A stretch of 29,314 nt of DNA from Mycoplasma sp. CAG:956 (GTDB taxonomy: Bacteria; Bacillota_I; Bacilli_A; RF39; UBA660). The translations under genes were made by a program, and so were the position numbers. Location of the stretch: positions 25,129 through 54,442 of the forward strand of contig HF993090.1 in the NCBI GenBank assembly GCA_000433475.1, in the 5' to 3' direction. This document shows, piece by piece, positions 14,592 to 22,110 of this stretch (positions are counted from its first letter, which is position 1; the number at the start of each line of letters is the position of its first letter). A model generated the notes under the pieces. The model saw only the letters and a program-made list of their open reading frames with translations, ran no database searches and was not told where the DNA came from.

Positions 14592-16202
14592 ATGGGTAAT
14601 AAAGAAATAGATGTTGTAAAAACTGCTAATTTTAATAAATTGGCTGAAAGAATCCAAAATCTGACAGGTTTAAAAATATATGAGGATGGTAGCTTTTCAT
14701 TTGAACTTACTAATGAGAATGGTGATGCCAAAAAAATAGAATATATTGGTATTCCACATAATGATGATTTAAAAAAACTTTGTAATATGTTGGGATACAT
14801 TGATATTGCTACAGCAGATAAAGATAATGAAATAACAGTTATTGTATCTGAAAGTTATAACTATAACCATATAAGAGTGTTAAATCACGGAAAAGATGTA
14901 ACTAAAGAACTTTTTGGTTTGGCAGATGATTCCTATCGAAAAATCGTTAATGGATACTTAAGGGAAATGAGCGAATTAAAAGTTAGATATAGTGAAAATT
15001 TTCCTAAGTTTTACTATGAATATAGGAAAGCTAACAATTCAGAGAATAGTGATGCAAATAATGATACTATCACTATAGATTTGAATGCTGTATTAAGTGA
15101 AATAAATACGGAAAGAAAGGGATTTTATGGTTTCGAAGAATTAGAAGAATATTTGAAAAAATCAATTTTAGATATTATTGAAAAATATGGAAATGTTAGA
15201 AGCATAACTATAGAACCATTAGATTTAACCAAAATTTCCCCTAAGGAATTGCTGTTTATTAGTAATTTTTTACATACAGTCAACGAATTATTAGCAAAAT
15301 ATAATAGTATTAATGATAACGAAAATGTAAAAAATGAACTAGAGAGTATGCCATTATATGACCTTATTGTTAAAAGTGGATTTAGATTCACTTCTAATCC
15401 TGAAGTGGTTTGCAATCCTGAAATAAATAAAGATTCCGATGTTATGATTAATTTACAGCAACAACAAAATGAAATGCTTACTAATCAAGAAAAAGAAAGT
15501 TTAATACTTTATAAATCTTCTCTTTATAGTATTATTAATTCGATAGTGAGATATGTTCGTAGCAAAGGAATTTCATTAGATGAAGCTATGGCAAATGATG
15601 AATATAGGGAATATATTATGACAATGTTAAAGCAATCCTATGCTACATTTAATGTGAATCAAAAAGAAGATGTTGAAGCTGGAGTATATACCAGTGCTGA
15701 TATGCCAGTTGCAATGAAAAATATATTTTCTAGGTATAAAGATTATTTATTAACTGAGGAACAATACAATGATTTAGTATTGACAAGTATTGGACAAATT
15801 GAATCTGCTCTTTCAAAATGTAAGCTATCGGAAGATATAGTTGTTTATCGTGGAATTGCTGATCCTACCAAGCAATTAAATTGGGACCATGGGTTTGTAT
15901 CGACATCATTATCGTTTGAAGTTGCTAAAGGATTTACTAAGGAAACAGATCGTGGTTATAAAGGAAATCTTACACCAGAAGTTACCCAAATTGTAATACC
16001 TAAGGGATCAAATGTTATTTGTTATGGTAATAGTTTATTCCGCAAAGACAATTCAATAGGCTTTGTGGAACCGCAAAAAGAAATTTTAATAGACATTGAT
16101 CAATATGAAGCAATATGTACATATTCTAATGTTGATAGAATAAATTTCCGTTTAAAACAAAAGAATTTAGAAAAAGAATTAAATGAAGGTAGAGGACGTT
16201 AA
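14592..16202 (+). CDS. Putative ADP-ribosyltransferase toxin/effector (536 aa)
   Basis: The C-terminal ~250 residues form an ADP-ribosyltransferase domain of the ADPrib_exo_Tox/VIP2-like type. A helical lead-in starts LTNQEKESLILYKSSLYSII. The catalytic signature is complete: VVYRGI with Arg420, FVSTSLS with S437-T438-S439, and PQKEIL with Q495-x-E497. A Q-x-E pair rather than E-x-E is typical of C3-like Asn-directed or other non-Arg transferases, so the target is uncertain. Residues 1-290 form one or two unrecognised N-terminal domains with no signal peptide, as expected for a type VII-type or otherwise leaderless effector. It follows two DUF4176-like genes, the usual setting of such toxins. 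No obvious immunity gene follows: infC is next. ATG 14592 follows GAGGTG. Confidence 0.85.
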   Translation: MGNKEIDVVKTANFNKLAERIQNLTGLKIYEDGSFSFELTNENGDAKKIEYIGIPHNDDLKKLCNMLGYIDIATADKDNEITVIVSESYNYNHIRVLNHGKDVTKELFGLADDSYRKIVNGYLREMSELKVRYSENFPKFYYEYRKANNSENSDANNDTITIDLNAVLSEINTERKGFYGFEELEEYLKKSILDIIEKYGNVRSITIEPLDLTKISPKELLFISNFLHTVNELLAKYNSINDNENVKNELESMPLYDLIVKSGFRFTSNPEVVCNPEINKDSDVMINLQQQQNEMLTNQEKESLILYKSSLYSIINSIVRYVRSKGISLDEAMANDEYREYIMTMLKQSYATFNVNQKEDVEAGVYTSADMPVAMKNIFSRYKDYLLTEEQYNDLVLTSIGQIESALSKCKLSEDIVVYRGIADPTKQLNWDHGFVSTSLSFEVAKGFTKETDRGYKGNLTPEVTQIVIPKGSNVICYGNSLFRKDNSIGFVEPQKEILIDIDQYEAICTYSNVDRINFRLKQKNLEKELNEGRGR

Positions 16203-16257
16203 AATTAGAGTTTTTATTATAAAATAGCGGAAAATGAGTAAGAATAGCATATTTTAC

Positions 16258-16285
16258 TTGCATTCACAATAAAATGTGTTATAAT
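16258..16285 (+). promoter_or_regulatory. Promoter of infC-rpmI-rplT
   Basis: TTGCAT (16258-16263) and TATAAT (16280-16285) are 16 nt apart, and TGT directly before the -10 makes an extended -10. It leaves a leader of about 155 nt. Confidence 0.7.
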
Positions 16286-16292
16286 CTTAATT

Positions 16293-16419
16293 GTTATTAA
16301 AAAGGAAAGCAATTTGTATCCACAAATTCACCTGACTTTAAATTAGTAAAGTGGGTTCAATGCCAGGAAAGAAGAAAACTTTTAGGTAAGATAGGTGGAT
16401 ACTAGGTATCTGCCTTTTT
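16293..16419 (+). promoter_or_regulatory. L20-type attenuator leader of infC-rpmI-rplT
   Basis: The leader has two exclusive pairings. The terminator is AGGTGGATAC (16393-16402) with GTATCTGCCT (16406-16415), a 3-nt loop, two G-U pairs and a T-run. The antiterminator is GTATCCAC at 16316-16323, a perfect complement of GTGGATAC (16395-16402) in the terminator's left arm. This layout and operon match the Bacillus L20 leader, in which excess L20 binds the RNA and favours termination. L20 binding is established knowledge of the family; the pairing is seen here. Confidence 0.85.
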
Positions 16420-16434
16420 AAATATAATAATAGT

Positions 16435-16451
16435 GGAGGTGTGTTTATATA
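16435..16451 (+). promoter_or_regulatory. Ribosome site and AUA start codon of infC
   Basis: GGAGGTG (16435-16441) is followed after 7 nt by ATA (16449-16451), then GCA AAA GAT AAG AAT GAA. No ATG, GTG or TTG lies at a usable distance, and the next ATG (16470) is 28 nt from the Shine-Dalgarno. Confidence 0.75.
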
Positions 16452-16979
16452 GCAAAAGATAAGAATGAAATGCCTATTAATGATAAGATTAGGGTTTCGG
16501 AAATGATGGTTATTGGTCCAAATGGTGAACAAATGGGAGTTAAAAAACGTGGAGATGCGTTAACACTTGCATCATATGCAGGACTTGATTTGGTTTTATT
16601 AAATGCAAGCGGTAATCCTGCTGTAGCTAAAATTATGGACTACAACAAGTATCGTTATGAAAAACAAAAGAAGTTAAAAGAACAACAAAAAAGACAAAGA
16701 GAGAACAATAAAGAGTTAAAGGAGTATCAATTATCAGTTACTATTGATATTGGCGACTTTAATACTCGTAAAAAAAATGCTTATGATTATCTAGTTAAAG
16801 GTCATAAAATTAAGGCGTCAATTAGATTTAAGGGACGTCAAATGGCTCATACTGAGTTAGGAGCCGAGGTACTTGAAAGGTTCGCAAAAGAACTTGAAGA
16901 TGTAGCCGTTATCGAAGAAAAGCCAAAATTAGAAGGCAGAAATATGTTTATGCTATTGGCACCAAAAGTAAATAAGTAA
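16449..16979 (+). CDS. infC: Translation initiation factor IF-3
   Basis: IF3 binds the 30S subunit, keeps subunits apart and proofreads the start codon. At 176 aa it has normal length. The N-domain reads INDKIRVSEMMVIGPNGEQMGV, then the KIMDYNKYRYEKQKKLKEQQKRQR linker region, then a C-domain with ELKEYQLSVTIDIGDFNTRKKNAYDYL, HKIKASIRFKGRQMAHTELG and MFMLLAPK. I place the start at ATA 16449, giving MAKDKNEMPINDK, because the strong GGAGGTG sits 7 nt before it. IF3 genes in many bacteria use AUU, AUC or AUA so that IF3 represses its own non-standard initiation. It is the first gene of the infC-rpmI-rplT operon and is also under the leader attenuator. Confidence 0.97.
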   Translation: MAKDKNEMPINDKIRVSEMMVIGPNGEQMGVKKRGDALTLASYAGLDLVLLNASGNPAVAKIMDYNKYRYEKQKKLKEQQKRQRENNKELKEYQLSVTIDIGDFNTRKKNAYDYLVKGHKIKASIRFKGRQMAHTELGAEVLERFAKELEDVAVIEEKPKLEGRNMFMLLAPKVNK

Positions 16980-16995
16980 GGAAGGAAATGTTATT

Positions 16996-17190
16996 ATGGC
17001 AAAATGCAAACAAAAAACTCATAAAGCAAGTAGCAAAGTTTTAAATGCTAAGAAAAACGGTACTGTTACATATAAGAAGAGTAATGGTAACCATAAAACA
17101 GCAAAAGATTCAGCAAAAATGGTAAGACAAAGAAGAAATAAGGGAGTATTAAATGATACTTTCGCTAAGAAATTAAAGGATAGAATCTAG
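16996..17190 (+). CDS. rpmI: 50S ribosomal protein L35
   Basis: The 64-aa basic protein starts MAKCKQKTHKASSKVLNAKK and ends with the conserved VRQRRNKGVLNDTFAKKLK. The usual AKR is replaced by SAK-M-VRQ. Length and position between infC and rplT are standard. ATG 16996 follows AAGGAAGGAAA. Confidence 0.97.
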   Translation: MAKCKQKTHKASSKVLNAKKNGTVTYKKSNGNHKTAKDSAKMVRQRRNKGVLNDTFAKKLKDRI

Positions 17191-17206
17191 TAAGGTGGTG
17201 TAGAAG

Positions 17207-17779
17207 ATGACAAGAGTTAAAGGTGGAAGTGTTTCCAAAACAAGAAGAAGAAAAGTATTAAAAGAAGCTAAGGGTTACTTTGGTTCAAAACACAGATTAT
17301 ATAAAACTGCTCAAGAACAAGTATTCCACAGTGGTAATTATGCTTTCCGTGATAGAAAACAAAATAAGAGAAACTTTAGAAAATTATGGATTACAAGAAT
17401 TAATGCAGCTTGCCGTATGAATGATATTTCTTATTCAAAATTTATTAGTGGTCTTGCTAAAGCAAATATCGAAGTAAACCGTAAGATGCTTTCTGAACTT
17501 GCTATTAGTGATGAAGCTGCATTTACTAACTTAGTAAATATTGCTAAAGAAGCACTAGCAGGTAAAGAATATAAACCAGCTGCTGTTAAGACTGAAAAAA
17601 AGGTAGAAGTTAAGACTGAAGAAGCTCCTAAAAAAGCTACTGCAAAGAAAACAACTACTAAAAAAGCAACTGAGGCTAAAGAAGCAGAAGAAAAACCAGC
17701 TAAAAAAACTGCTGCTAAGAAAACTACTACTGCTAAAAAAACAACAACTGCTAAAAAAACAACTAAAAAAGAAGCTTAA
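17207..17779 (+). CDS. rplT: 50S ribosomal protein L20 with a Lys/Ala/Thr-rich tail
   Basis: Residues 1-118 are a complete L20: TRVKGGSVSKTRRRKVLKEA, GYFGSKHRLYKTAQEQV, the RDRKQNKRNFRKLWITRINAACR core and the C-terminal IEVNRKMLSELAISDEAAF globule. L20 is needed early in 50S assembly and represses its own operon through the leader. Unusually, about 72 residues follow, made almost only of Lys, Ala, Thr and Glu in repeating KKATAKKTTTKK, AKKTTTAKKTT units like histone H1/AlgP-type tails. The reading frame is continuous and ends at a strong terminator, so the tail is part of the gene. ATG 17207 follows AAGGTGGTG. The tail may bind RNA or DNA, or act in nucleoid-ribosome contact; this is speculation. 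Confidence 0.97.
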   Translation: MTRVKGGSVSKTRRRKVLKEAKGYFGSKHRLYKTAQEQVFHSGNYAFRDRKQNKRNFRKLWITRINAACRMNDISYSKFISGLAKANIEVNRKMLSELAISDEAAFTNLVNIAKEALAGKEYKPAAVKTEKKVEVKTEEAPKKATAKKTTTKKATEAKEAEEKPAKKTAAKKTTTAKKTTTAKKTTKKEA

Positions 17780-17783
17780 TTTT

Positions 17784-17811
17784 AAAAAGTATCATTTATT
17801 GGTACTTTTTT
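17784..17811 (+). terminator. Terminator of the infC operon
   Basis: AAAAAGTATCA (17784-17794) pairs with TGGTACTTTTT (17800-17810) over 11 bp, with one U-G, around a 5-nt loop. Confidence 0.75.
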
Positions 17812-17813
17812 AT

Positions 17814-17841
17814 TTTGCTTGTAAACTTTTTGTGTTATAAT
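17814..17841 (+). promoter_or_regulatory. Promoter of the Asn-rich protein gene
   Basis: TATAAT (17836-17841) is preceded by TGT (extended -10) and a weak TTTGCT (17814-17819) 16 nt upstream. The block TGTGTTATAAT is identical to that of the infC promoter. Confidence 0.55.
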
Positions 17842-17867
17842 TTTTAGTATGATATGGAGAGTGCAAT

Positions 17868-19616
17868 ATGAGTAATGAGAATAATAATGGGGTAATTGAT
17901 TTTGATGGTTCTTCTTTTATTCAAAATAATGAAACAACAAGTAACCAAATGCCAGCTAGTAGTGAAGTAGCAAATACTAATACTAATGTAAGTAATGGCA
18001 CTACGGCAAGTGATATAAATGCCGATGATATTTTTGGAACATGGAATGATGCGTCTAGTACGCAAGAAGAAGTAAAACCGGTTAGTAATGACTATAATAA
18101 TTCTAATATAAATGAACAAGCTAAAGATAATACTGTTCCTTTAAATGTTGAAGATGTTTTTGGCAATACTGATAATAACCAAACTACTGTTAGTAGTGAT
18201 GAAAACAAGGCAGCTTTAAGTATTGATGCTAACTTAAATAATAGTGAAACAACTGCTAGTAATGTTAGCAATAAAGAGTTAGAAAGTAATAATGAACTTA
18301 CTGCCCTTGCTCTTGATGCTTTTACTAATATGACAAGTAGTGACCATTTACAAGAAAATAATCAATCTGTGGGTTCAGAAGTACAACCTGAGATTAAAGA
18401 AACAGTTGGTAATGATGCTAGTAATGTTGTTAATCCTTTTGAGGTTAATCTAGGTAGTAATGAACCAACTGATAATGGTAATAGCGATTCTAGTATCGTA
18501 AATCAAAGCATTTCTCCTGTTAATAATGGAGATACTTTCCAAAGTAGTAATAGTGGCATAGCTGATTTTAATGCTTTTATGGTTCAAGAAAATAATGTTA
18601 ATCAAAATTTAGATAACAATGTTTATTCCGGTGATGGTACTAGTCAAGCTAATCCTTTAAATACTGTTACTAATCAAGGAGAAAATAGTATTCAAGACGT
18701 AAATAATATTCCTTCATTTGAACAAAATAATGATTTTAATCAACCAAGTTTGGATAATCAATTTGCTGTTAAGGAATCAGTTAGTACAGAAAATGCAAAT
18801 AATCAAAATATTCAAACTACAGAAAATACAGCTAATTTAACTGATAATGGTAATTTAAGTGTTACAAATGAGACTTTTGGTAGTGATGCTGCACCAGTTT
18901 TAGAATCCAAAACATCTATGGAACTTAATAACCAACCAACATTTAATGCTAATATTAATCAAGAGTCAATCCCTCAAGCTGTTAATACACCAGTAGAGCC
19001 AGTAGCAGATATAAATACTGTTAGTAATATAGAAAATACAAATCCAGTAAATAATGGGATAGTAAATGATAATTCTGTATCTGCAAATAATTTTAGTAGT
19101 AATGGAAGTATTGCTCCTGCAATGAATACGGATATTTCAAATAATAGTAGCAATCAAGCTATTAATTTAGAAAATAATGTTGCTGTTAATTCTAATGGAA
19201 ATGTTAATCCAGAAATTACTGGTAATAATAATCCAGTAGAAATTAATTCTAATGTAAGTAGTGATAATACAAATAATGCTAATTATCAAAATGTTTTAAA
19301 GGAAGTAAATAGTAATCTATTAGATAATCAAAATACTAATAATGGCGGTACTCCTTTAAATCCAGAGCCAACTTTAAATGCAGGTAATGATGTAACTTTA
19401 GATAATTCTATAAATGTTGGTAGTATTCCAAATAGTAATGTAAATACACCAGGTGTTGTTGATAATAATACAACTACAGGTGATAGTGGTAAAAAGAATG
19501 GTAAAGTTAGCATACCAGTTGTTATGTTAATTATAATTGTTGTTGTTTCTGCTGTGGTTATTGTTCTAAGAAGAAATGAATTAATGGGATTCTTTCAAAC
19601 TTTAATTAACAAATAA
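17868..19616 (+). CDS. Asn-rich low-complexity protein with a C-terminal membrane anchor (582 aa)
   Basis: I do not recognise a family. About 545 residues are low-complexity and Asn/Ser/Thr-rich (21 Asn in the first 100 residues), without a signal peptide. They contain short recurring acidic-aromatic motifs: NADDIFGTWND (about residues 51-61), NVEDVFGNTD, and DSSFIQ/DFNAF-like pieces. Near the end GKKNGK leads into one hydrophobic helix, IPVVMLIIIVVVSAVVIVL, followed by RRNELMGFFQTLINK, which is a tail anchor. Most likely the long region lies in the cytoplasm and the C-terminus in the membrane, but the reverse cannot be excluded. The gene lies between the infC operon and ftsA with its own promoter and terminator. 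The recurrent DIFG/DVFG motifs may be docking peptides. ATG 17868 follows GGAGAG. Confidence 0.85.
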   Translation: MSNENNNGVIDFDGSSFIQNNETTSNQMPASSEVANTNTNVSNGTTASDINADDIFGTWNDASSTQEEVKPVSNDYNNSNINEQAKDNTVPLNVEDVFGNTDNNQTTVSSDENKAALSIDANLNNSETTASNVSNKELESNNELTALALDAFTNMTSSDHLQENNQSVGSEVQPEIKETVGNDASNVVNPFEVNLGSNEPTDNGNSDSSIVNQSISPVNNGDTFQSSNSGIADFNAFMVQENNVNQNLDNNVYSGDGTSQANPLNTVTNQGENSIQDVNNIPSFEQNNDFNQPSLDNQFAVKESVSTENANNQNIQTTENTANLTDNGNLSVTNETFGSDAAPVLESKTSMELNNQPTFNANINQESIPQAVNTPVEPVADINTVSNIENTNPVNNGIVNDNSVSANNFSSNGSIAPAMNTDISNNSSNQAINLENNVAVNSNGNVNPEITGNNNPVEINSNVSSDNTNNANYQNVLKEVNSNLLDNQNTNNGGTPLNPEPTLNAGNDVTLDNSINVGSIPNSNVNTPGVVDNNTTTGDSGKKNGKVSIPVVMLIIIVVVSAVVIVLRRNELMGFFQTLINK

Positions 19617-19648
19617 GTTATTCTGATAAGTATAATAGACTTAAACTT

Positions 19649-19678
19649 AGATTATTAAGGGTTCTTAATAGTCTTTTT
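19649..19678 (+). terminator. Terminator before ftsA
   Basis: AGATTATTAAG (19649-19659) and CTTAATAGTCT (19664-19674) form an 11-bp stem with one U-G, a GGTT loop and a T-run. Confidence 0.8.
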
Positions 19679-19689
19679 AAGTTGGAATC

Positions 19690-19718
19690 TTGCAAATGAA
19701 AATAAACTTTAGTATAAT
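19690..19718 (+). promoter_or_regulatory. Promoter of ftsAZ
   Basis: TTGCAA (19690-19695) and a perfect TATAAT (19713-19718) are 17 nt apart, 28 nt from the ftsA start. Confidence 0.75.
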
Positions 19719-19746
19719 TAATTTATGAAAAAGGGTAGAGGTATTT

Positions 19747-20988
19747 ATGCGAAAAATAATGTCCAGTCTAGATATCGGTTATGCTAGTATAAAACTTATA
19801 GTGGCAGAAATAAATAAAAAAAAATTATATGTCTTAACGAGTAGTATAGTAAATAATGATGCTGTAAAAAAAGATATGACTATTGATTATGATATCTTAG
19901 AAGGTATTATTAAAAAATTACTTAGTGATGCTAAAGAAAAATTAGGAATAGAAATTAAAAAAACATTACTTACTATTCCAACAGATAGTGCATCTTTTAC
20001 AATTAATAGGGCAAGAATAGATATAAAAAATGAAGATAATTTAATTACCGTAGATGATATGATAAAAGTAGTTAATTTATCAGGAAAAAATGTAGTTCAA
20101 GATAATATGGAGTTAGTTAATATTACACCTTTATATTATACATTAGATGATTCTAGTAAAACAGATATACCAGTTAATACTTTTAGTAGATCACTAGAAG
20201 TTAAAAGTATTATTACTAGTTCAAGTAAAGATGATGTTTATAAATACTTAAGAGTACTTGATAATTTAGGAGTAAGTGTTGTTGATATAAGTTATGATGT
20301 TGTAGGTAATTATTTTGCTTTTAAAAGTGATGATATGGATACTACTTGTGGCATTATTATTGATATAGGTTATTTAAGTACTAGTATTTCTGTTTATAAT
20401 AAGGGAGTACTTGTTAATACCTTAAAGATAAAAGTTGGTAGTTTAAATGTTTTAAAAGATATTAGCTATGTTTATAAGATATCTTTGGATAGTGCTAAGG
20501 AAGTATATAAAAAGTTAGGACTTGGTAGTAGTAAAAATGCTAATAACTTAGAAAAAATAGAACTTAAAGATAATAATGGGGATAAATTAATAATAAATCA
20601 GGTTAATTTAAGTGAAATTATAGAATCAAGGGTGCAGGAGATACTTTCTATGGCTAAAAAGCAAATTAACACCTTAACAAAAAGGCAAATAAGTTATATA
20701 ATATGTACAGGTGGAATAGCAAATATAGGTGATTTTGACTTAAATGTTTTAGAAATATTTGGGAAGAATGCACGCATTGGCTATATTAATACAATTGGAA
20801 TTAGAGATACAAGGTATGCTAGTACTTTTGGATTAATTAAATGGTATGATTATAATGCTAAGTTAAAAAATTACGATTATTCCATATTAAATTTAGAAGA
20901 ACAAGAAGAATTTAGTAAAGAAGAAAGTGAAGCAAAAACTAGTAGTAATAGTATTATTGGTAAAGTCTTTGACTATTTCTTTGAATAA
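19747..20988 (+). CDS. ftsA: Cell division protein FtsA
   Basis: FtsA is an actin-like ATPase that anchors FtsZ filaments to the membrane. The 413-aa protein shows the actin phosphate-1 motif SLDIGYASIKLIV at the start, the SHS2/1C domain region (KKTLLTIPTDSASFTINRAR, then SRSLEVKSIITSSSKDDVYKYLRVLDNLGVSVVDI), phosphate-2 GIIIDIGYLSTSISVY and the adenosine motif ICTGGIANIGDF. The short C-terminal SIIGKVFDYFFE is a plausible amphipathic membrane-targeting helix, like the GxxxKxxxWF ends of other FtsA proteins. It is divergent from Bacillus FtsA in sequence, but position 18 bp before ftsZ and the domain order make the call secure. ATG 19747 follows AGAGGT. Confidence 0.93.
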   Translation: MRKIMSSLDIGYASIKLIVAEINKKKLYVLTSSIVNNDAVKKDMTIDYDILEGIIKKLLSDAKEKLGIEIKKTLLTIPTDSASFTINRARIDIKNEDNLITVDDMIKVVNLSGKNVVQDNMELVNITPLYYTLDDSSKTDIPVNTFSRSLEVKSIITSSSKDDVYKYLRVLDNLGVSVVDISYDVVGNYFAFKSDDMDTTCGIIIDIGYLSTSISVYNKGVLVNTLKIKVGSLNVLKDISYVYKISLDSAKEVYKKLGLGSSKNANNLEKIELKDNNGDKLIINQVNLSEIIESRVQEILSMAKKQINTLTKRQISYIICTGGIANIGDFDLNVLEIFGKNARIGYINTIGIRDTRYASTFGLIKWYDYNAKLKNYDYSILNLEEQEEFSKEESEAKTSSNSIIGKVFDYFFE

Positions 20989-21006
20989 CTGGAACGGAGA
21001 GTGTTT

Positions 21007-22083
21007 ATGTACGAGATGAAAATGGATCAAATTGCAAAGATTAAAGTTATAGGTGTTGGTGGTGGCGGTTGTAATGCCGTTAATAGAATGATTGAATCGG
21101 GTGTTCAAGGAGTAGAATTTATCGTTGCAAATACCGATTTACAAGTTTTAAATGTTAGTAAAGCTGAGACTAAGTTACAAATAGGTAAAAGTATTACTAA
21201 TGGTTTAGGAGCTGGTGCTAATCCTGATGTAGGTAGGGAAGCTGCCTTAGAAAGTAAAAAAGAAATTGAAGAAGCCTTAAGTGGGGCGGATATGGTCTTT
21301 GTTACTTGCGGTATGGGAGGAGGCACTGGTACTGGTGCGGCTCCAATCGTTGCGGAGATTGCTCAAGATTTAGGAGCCCTAACAGTTGGCATTGTTACTA
21401 AACCTTTCCGTTTTGAAGGTAAAAAGAGAATGGATCATGCGGAAATTGGTATTGAAGAATTAAGACATCATGTGGATACTATTATTGTTATTCCAAACGA
21501 TAGATTAAGAGATATCATTGATAGAACAACTCCTATGATGGAAGCATTTAAAGAAGTTGATAATGTTTTAAGACGTGGAGTTCAATCAATATCAGATTTA
21601 ATTGCAGTATCTGGTTTGGTAAACTTAGACTTTGCTGATGTTAAGACAATTATGTCAAAACGAGGTAATGCCATTATTGGTATTGGTATTGGTGTTGGTG
21701 AAAATAGAGCCGTAGAAGCTGCTAAACAAGCTGTATCAAGTCCATTATTAGAAACGACTATCGATGGAGCAACAGATGCGATTATCAATATTACAGGTGG
21801 TAATTCACTAACTTTATTTGAGGCTGAAGATGCTGCTGAGGTGGTTAGAAATGCTGCTAATACGGATATTAATACAATCTTTGGTGCTGTTATTAATGAA
21901 AATTTAAATGATGAAGTAATTGTAACTGTTATTGCAACTGGTTTTGATGATAATTTGGATAGTGATTCTTTAGAAGATGATACTGATTATACAAGAATGG
22001 ATTCATATAATAATAAAGATGAAGATGAGGATGACGGCGATGTTGATATTCCTCCATTCTTAAGAAGTAGAGATAGATACTAG
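21007..22083 (+). CDS. ftsZ: Cell division protein FtsZ
   Basis: FtsZ is the tubulin-like GTPase that forms the division ring. Visible features are: KVIGVGGGGCNAVNRM near the N-terminus, the tubulin signature GGGTGTG at about 104-110 (numbered from 21007), NDRLRDIID, DNVLRRGVQSISDLI and the catalytic-loop NLDFADVKTIM with its Asp. It ends with an acidic spacer (NKDEDEDDGDV) and the conserved C-terminal peptide DIPPFLRSRDRY that binds FtsA. I start at ATG 21007 because CGGAGAG (20995-21001) then has normal spacing, whereas the GTG at 21001 lies inside the ribosome site. It is 358 aa, slightly shorter than usual because the linker is short. It is co-transcribed with ftsA. Confidence 0.98.
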   Translation: MYEMKMDQIAKIKVIGVGGGGCNAVNRMIESGVQGVEFIVANTDLQVLNVSKAETKLQIGKSITNGLGAGANPDVGREAALESKKEIEEALSGADMVFVTCGMGGGTGTGAAPIVAEIAQDLGALTVGIVTKPFRFEGKKRMDHAEIGIEELRHHVDTIIVIPNDRLRDIIDRTTPMMEAFKEVDNVLRRGVQSISDLIAVSGLVNLDFADVKTIMSKRGNAIIGIGIGVGENRAVEAAKQAVSSPLLETTIDGATDAIINITGGNSLTLFEAEDAAEVVRNAANTDINTIFGAVINENLNDEVIVTVIATGFDDNLDSDSLEDDTDYTRMDSYNNKDEDEDDGDVDIPPFLRSRDRY

Positions 22084-22110
22084 TTAGAAGTATAAAAAGG
22101 GTGGGATAGT

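Noticed and set aside
16470..16472. ATG 16470 as the infC start
   Set aside because: It is 28 nt from the only ribosome site, and the upstream seven codons from ATA fit an IF3 N-terminus.
17844..18119. Minus-strand 91-aa open frame rich in Ile/Thr/Ser
   Set aside because: It is the antisense of the Asn-rich gene, where AAT codons read as ATT; it has no ribosome site and the plus-strand gene is well supported.
21001..21006. GTG start for ftsZ
   Set aside because: The GTG overlaps the GGAGAG ribosome site; ATG 21007 has correct spacing.
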